A stretch of DNA of 6,151 nucleotides, taken from Stenotrophomonas sp. (GTDB taxonomy: Bacteria; Pseudomonadota; Gammaproteobacteria; Xanthomonadales; Xanthomonadaceae). Position numbers and translations under genes: made by a program. Below, in pieces: positions 6,038 to 6,151 of this stretch. The stretch is from positions 1 to 6,151 of the forward strand of contig DQIG01000292.1 in assembly GCA_003525885.1 (NCBI GenBank), written 5' to 3'. Position 1 is the first letter of the stretch. Each line of letters starts with the position of its first letter. Below the pieces are notes generated by a model. It searched no databases. It was not told the DNA's origin and saw nothing but the letters and a program-made list of their open reading frames with translations.

Positions 6038-6151
6038 TGTTTCCAGCCAACGGCGCAGCCCCTCGTAGGTGGTCGCGCAAAGCAGTTCGCGCAAAGCAGT
6101 TCATGTGTGGGGCCGGGTAGATGGGCTGCGCAGGGGACGCTGCAAGTACGT
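6038..6151. other. Non-coding 3' flank, no gene seen
   Basis: The 114 nt after the paralogue's TAG contain no open frame I would call a gene on either strand. There is no stem followed by a T-run, so no intrinsic terminator can be named. The stretch holds the 14-bp tandem duplication at 6073-6102. It ends in GACGCTGCAAGTACGT, which resembles the start of an intergenic repeat I recall from xanthomonads but is cut by the window edge. Confidence 0.5.
6073..6102. repeat. 14-bp tandem direct repeat, 2.1 copies
   Basis: The unit TCGCGCAAAGCAGT at 6073-6086 is repeated exactly at 6087-6100, and TC of a third unit follows. It lies 36 nt downstream of the paralogue stop. A perfect short duplication like this usually reflects replication slippage, and copy number could vary between strains. 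Confidence 0.85.

Noticed and set aside
5135..6094. A minus-strand open frame entering from 6094, beginning RELLCATTYEGLRRWLETL
   Set aside because: The first residues look protein-like, but the rest is antisense to the rodA paralogue. An in-frame TGA lies just upstream of its TTG start, and no ribosome site is present.

Overview
The window carries the distal part of a rod-shape (elongasome) operon, all on the + strand: mreC, mreD, mrdA (PBP2) and rodA, followed by a second rodA-like gene. The GC content is high and leucine codons are mostly CTG. A 25-bp GTAG-headed palindrome matches the SMAG family of Stenotrophomonas maltophilia. Together with the protein sequences, this points to Stenotrophomonas (Xanthomonadaceae), probably the S. 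maltophilia complex. mreB would be expected just upstream but is not in the window, which opens with 35 consecutive C bases, probably a contig edge.

Layout: 1-35 is a C homopolymer and 36-109 a short leader. mreC is 110-1153 (GTG start, repeat-derived sequence in its 3' end). mreD is 1150-1635, overlapping mreC by ATGA. mrdA is 1639-3711, 3 nt after mreD. rodA is 3708-4820, overlapping mrdA by ATGA. A gap of about 113 nt follows, holding a large imperfect palindrome. A second SEDS gene, called here the rodA paralogue, lies at about 4934-6037. The last 114 nt (6038-6151) hold a 14-bp tandem duplication and no supported gene.

How the genes work together: MreC and MreD are inner-membrane proteins that link cytoplasmic MreB filaments to the wall synthase. 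RodA, a SEDS glycosyltransferase, polymerises lipid II, and PBP2 cross-links the new strands. The tight junctions up to rodA imply one transcript with coupled translation. The paralogue breaks that pattern: it has a long gap, no clear ribosome binding site, a different leucine-codon choice, and an Asp-to-Asn change in the QPDxGT motif. It still keeps the catalytic Asp and the Glu/Lys pair.

No wholly new system is visible. The points most worth following up are the divergent tandem rodA paralogue, the SMAG repeat translated inside mreC, and an identical 17-nt junction used at both ATGA overlaps.
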